8,646 nucleotides of DNA from Bacteroidia bacterium (GTDB lineage: Bacteria > Bacteroidota > Bacteroidia > Cytophagales > Cyclobacteriaceae), in the NCBI GenBank assembly GCA_012031955.1, contig JAAURZ010000073.1:1-8646 (forward strand). The letters are read 5' to 3'. Positions within the stretch are counted from its first letter, which is position 1. Each line of letters begins with the position of its first letter. Shown piece by piece: positions 6,394 through 8,646 of this stretch. The notes below the pieces were generated by a model. That model was not told the DNA's origin and did no database searches. It was given only the letters and a program-made list of their open reading frames with translations. The position numbers and the translations under genes were made by a program.

Positions 6394-8646
6394 ATGGAAA
6401 ACGAATTGCGTCGCTGGGTAGAGCAGATAGCCAAGGAATTTACTTTACCAGTAGCGAATGTTTTGGCCGCCGCCGAACTATTACAGGAAGGCGCGACCGT
6501 GCCTTTATAGCCCGGTATCGAAAAGAGAAAACCGGCAGCCTCGACGAAGTGGCCATTGCCAACATAAGAGATCGCGTGGAGCAACTGCGCGAGTTGGACA
6601 AGCGTCGCGAGTCGGTAATAGCCTCCATTGAAAAACAAGGATTGCTTACCCCCGACCTGCTGGGTTCCATCGTCGCAGCGGCCTCGCTGAGCGAACTTGA
6701 AGACATCTACCTGCCCTACAAGCCCAAGCGCAAAACGCGCGCAAGCGCAGCAAAGGAGAAGGGCCTGGAGCCACTCGCCAGGAAGTTGTTCGATTTTGAA
6801 AGCTTCGACATCGCGGCGTTTTCCGCGGAATTCGTTGATAGCGAAAAAGGCGTCGGGTCTGCCGACGAAGCACTGGAAGGTGCGCGCGATATCATTGCCG
6901 AATGGGTTAGTGAAAATCCTGAGTCGCGCAAGGCGATACGCGAATTGTTCTGGCGAGAAGGTGAAATCGAGACGAAGGTATTGAAGGGTAAGGAACAGGA
7001 AGGTCAAAAGTACAAAGACTATTTCGAGTGGAAAGAGCCGATCGGCAAAACGCCATCGCATCGCCTGCTGGCTATGCGGCGCGGCGAGAAAGAAGGAATA
7101 TTGTCGCTCGACATCACCCCCCCGGAAGAGTTGGCGATCGGCAAACTCGAACGCCAGTTTGTGATAAAGGAAAACGCTGCCGCCGAACAAGTGCGGCTTG
7201 CGATCAAGGATAGTTACAAGCGACTCATCAAGCCGTCACTCGAAACAGAGATCCGCATGGAGTCGAAAATGAAGGCCGATGAAGATGCCATCAGGGTATT
7301 TGCCGACAACATGAAAGAACTGTTGCTTACTGCCCCGCTCGGACAAAAGTCGGTGCTCGCGCTTGACCCGGGATTCCGGACGGGTTGCAAGCTCGTGTGC
7401 CTCGATCGCCAGGGCAAGTTGCTGCATTACGAAGCCATCTATCCGAATGAACCACAGCGCCAAAAAGAAAAGTCGGCTGCCGTTATACGGAGCCTCGTGC
7501 AGGAGCACAACATCGAAGCGATTGCCATCGGCAACGGCACCGCAGGCCGCGAAACGGAGTCATTTGTAAAATCGATCGGTTTGCCCCATGGCGTACTCGT
7601 GGTGATGGTGAACGAAAGTGGCGCATCGGTATACTCGGCGTCGGAGGCGGCGCGCGACGAATTCCCCAATCATGATGTAACCGTGCGCGGTGCCGTGTCA
7701 ATCGGGCGACGGCTCATGGACCCGCTTGCCGAGTTGGTGAAGATCGATCCGAAATCAATCGGCGTCGGTCAGTATCAGCACGACGTGGATCAGACCAAGC
7801 TGAAGCAAGGCTTAGACGACGTAGTGATCAGTTGCGTGAATTCCGTGGGCGTGGAAGTGAACACTGCGAGTCAGGAGCTTCTCTCCTACGTGTCGGGTCT
7901 CAGCACCGGACTTGCCAAAAACATTGTGGCCTTTCGGAATGAAAACGGTCCGTTCAGAGACAGGAGTTCACTTATGGACGTGCCACGCCTGGGCGAGAAG
8001 GCCTACGAGCAGGCCGCCGGGTTCCTTCGCATTTACAACGCCGACAACCCGCTCGACGCAAGCGCGGTGCACCCTGAAAGCTATGCGATCGTGGAGCAAA
8101 TGGCCAACGACCTCAATTGCAGTGTAATGCAACTGATGGCCACCGCTGAACTGCGCAAGCAACTTGACTTGAACAAATACGTGACCGGTACAATCGGCCT
8201 GCCCACACTTACCGATATTCTTGCAGAGCTGGAAAAGCCCGGCCGCGACCCGCGCGACAAGTTTGAAGTTTTCCAGTTTACAGACGGTGTGGAAACCATC
8301 AGCGATCTGAAGGTCGGGATGAAACTGCCGGGCATCGTGACCAACGTAACAAACTTCGGCGCCTTTGTCGACATTGGTGTACATCAGGACGGACTTGTAC
8401 ACATCAGCCACCTCAGCGACAAGTTTGTGAAAGACCCGCAACAAGAAGTGGCGGTTCAGCAGAAGGTAATGGTCACGGTAACCGAGGTCGACGTGTCGCG
8501 TAAGCGTATTGGGCTTTCTATGAAGTCGAATCCATTCGATACCGCCGAAAAGCCGGCGACAACCAAAAAGCAGCAAGCCAAAGCCGGGCAACCGCCCTTC
8601 GAAGCCCGAACTGTCGATGGAAGAGAAGCTCGCGCAACTCGTCAAC
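6394..8646 (+). CDS. tex: Tex, RNA-binding transcription accessory protein; two apparent frameshifts; 3' end cut by the window
   Basis: Tex is a cytoplasmic multidomain nucleic-acid-binding protein tied to transcription and RNA-related processes. The ATG at 6394 opens MENELRRWVEQIAKEF, and ELLQEGATVP matches the family start. The frame then hits TAG at 6508. Adding one T to the run at 6504-6506 gives ATVPFIARYRKEKTGSLDEV, the conserved Tex motif. From 6507 the new frame stays open for about 2.1 kb. It encodes LEDIYLPYKPKRKTRA, a YqgF/RNase H-like domain from about residue 320 (LALDPGFRTGCK, then AIGNGTAGRETE), the ESGASVYSASEAA segment, tandem HhH motifs near 487-548 and an S1 domain near 640-712 (GIVTNVTNFGAFVDIG, GLVHISHLSD). 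A second shift near 8595-8599 is needed to reach the usual C-terminal helix SMEEKLAQLVN. About 750 residues lie in the window, close to full length. Confidence 0.93.

Noticed and set aside
6327..8645. Several long reverse-strand open frames opposite tex (for example 6327-7190 and 7968-8645)
   Set aside because: They are antisense shadows: the forward strand encodes continuous Tex domains, and the reverse products show biased, low-similarity composition without recognisable motifs.
1..8646. CRISPR arrays, insertion sequences, phage genes or a defence cluster
   Set aside because: No regularly spaced repeats, transposase motifs or defence-type genes were found; the content is housekeeping apart from the small GIY-YIG gene.

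Overview
The window looks like chromosomal housekeeping DNA from a member of the Bacteroidota, possibly a Chitinophagia- or Cytophagia-like lineage of moderate GC. Three observations support this: at least four promoters of the lineage-specific TTG / TAnnTTTG type, the short RpoD without region 1.1, and the Bacteroidota-type START-like protein and oversized LptF/LptG permease. Start codons lack clear Shine-Dalgarno sequences, as is usual in this phylum. The exact genus cannot be read from the sequence.

Layout. Positions 1-4681 hold a leftward block: rpsO (S15), then pnp (polynucleotide phosphorylase), then the 5' end of rpoD (primary sigma factor), with an LptF/LptG-family permease just upstream of rpsO. 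Further right, still leftward, are a START-like domain protein (4747-5163/5172), a 180-base stretch without a convincing gene, a small AT-rich and apparently damaged GIY-YIG gene (5396-5614), an elongator tRNA-Met(CAT) with its own promoter and terminator, and mgsA (methylglyoxal synthase). From 6394 to the right edge runs tex, an RNA-binding transcription accessory protein, transcribed rightward and divergently from mgsA. No gene-free stretch exceeds 300 bases.

How the genes fit together. The rpsO-pnp-rpoD block joins translation, RNA turnover and transcription initiation. A terminator hairpin lies between rpsO and pnp, and a stem-loop sits in the pnp leader. The permease belongs to the outer-membrane lipopolysaccharide export pathway. 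mgsA opens the methylglyoxal bypass of lower glycolysis. These neighbours share no obvious single pathway.

I do not see a new multi-gene system. What stands out is a set of single-base indels that break conserved genes: one in pnp, two in tex and probably one in the GIY-YIG gene. Most lie in or beside short homopolymers, and together they point to sequencing or assembly error more than to real gene decay. The other notable signals are perfect palindromes sitting inside the promoter spacers of rpsO and tRNA-Met, and a GC drop in rpoD and in the GIY-YIG gene relative to their neighbours.
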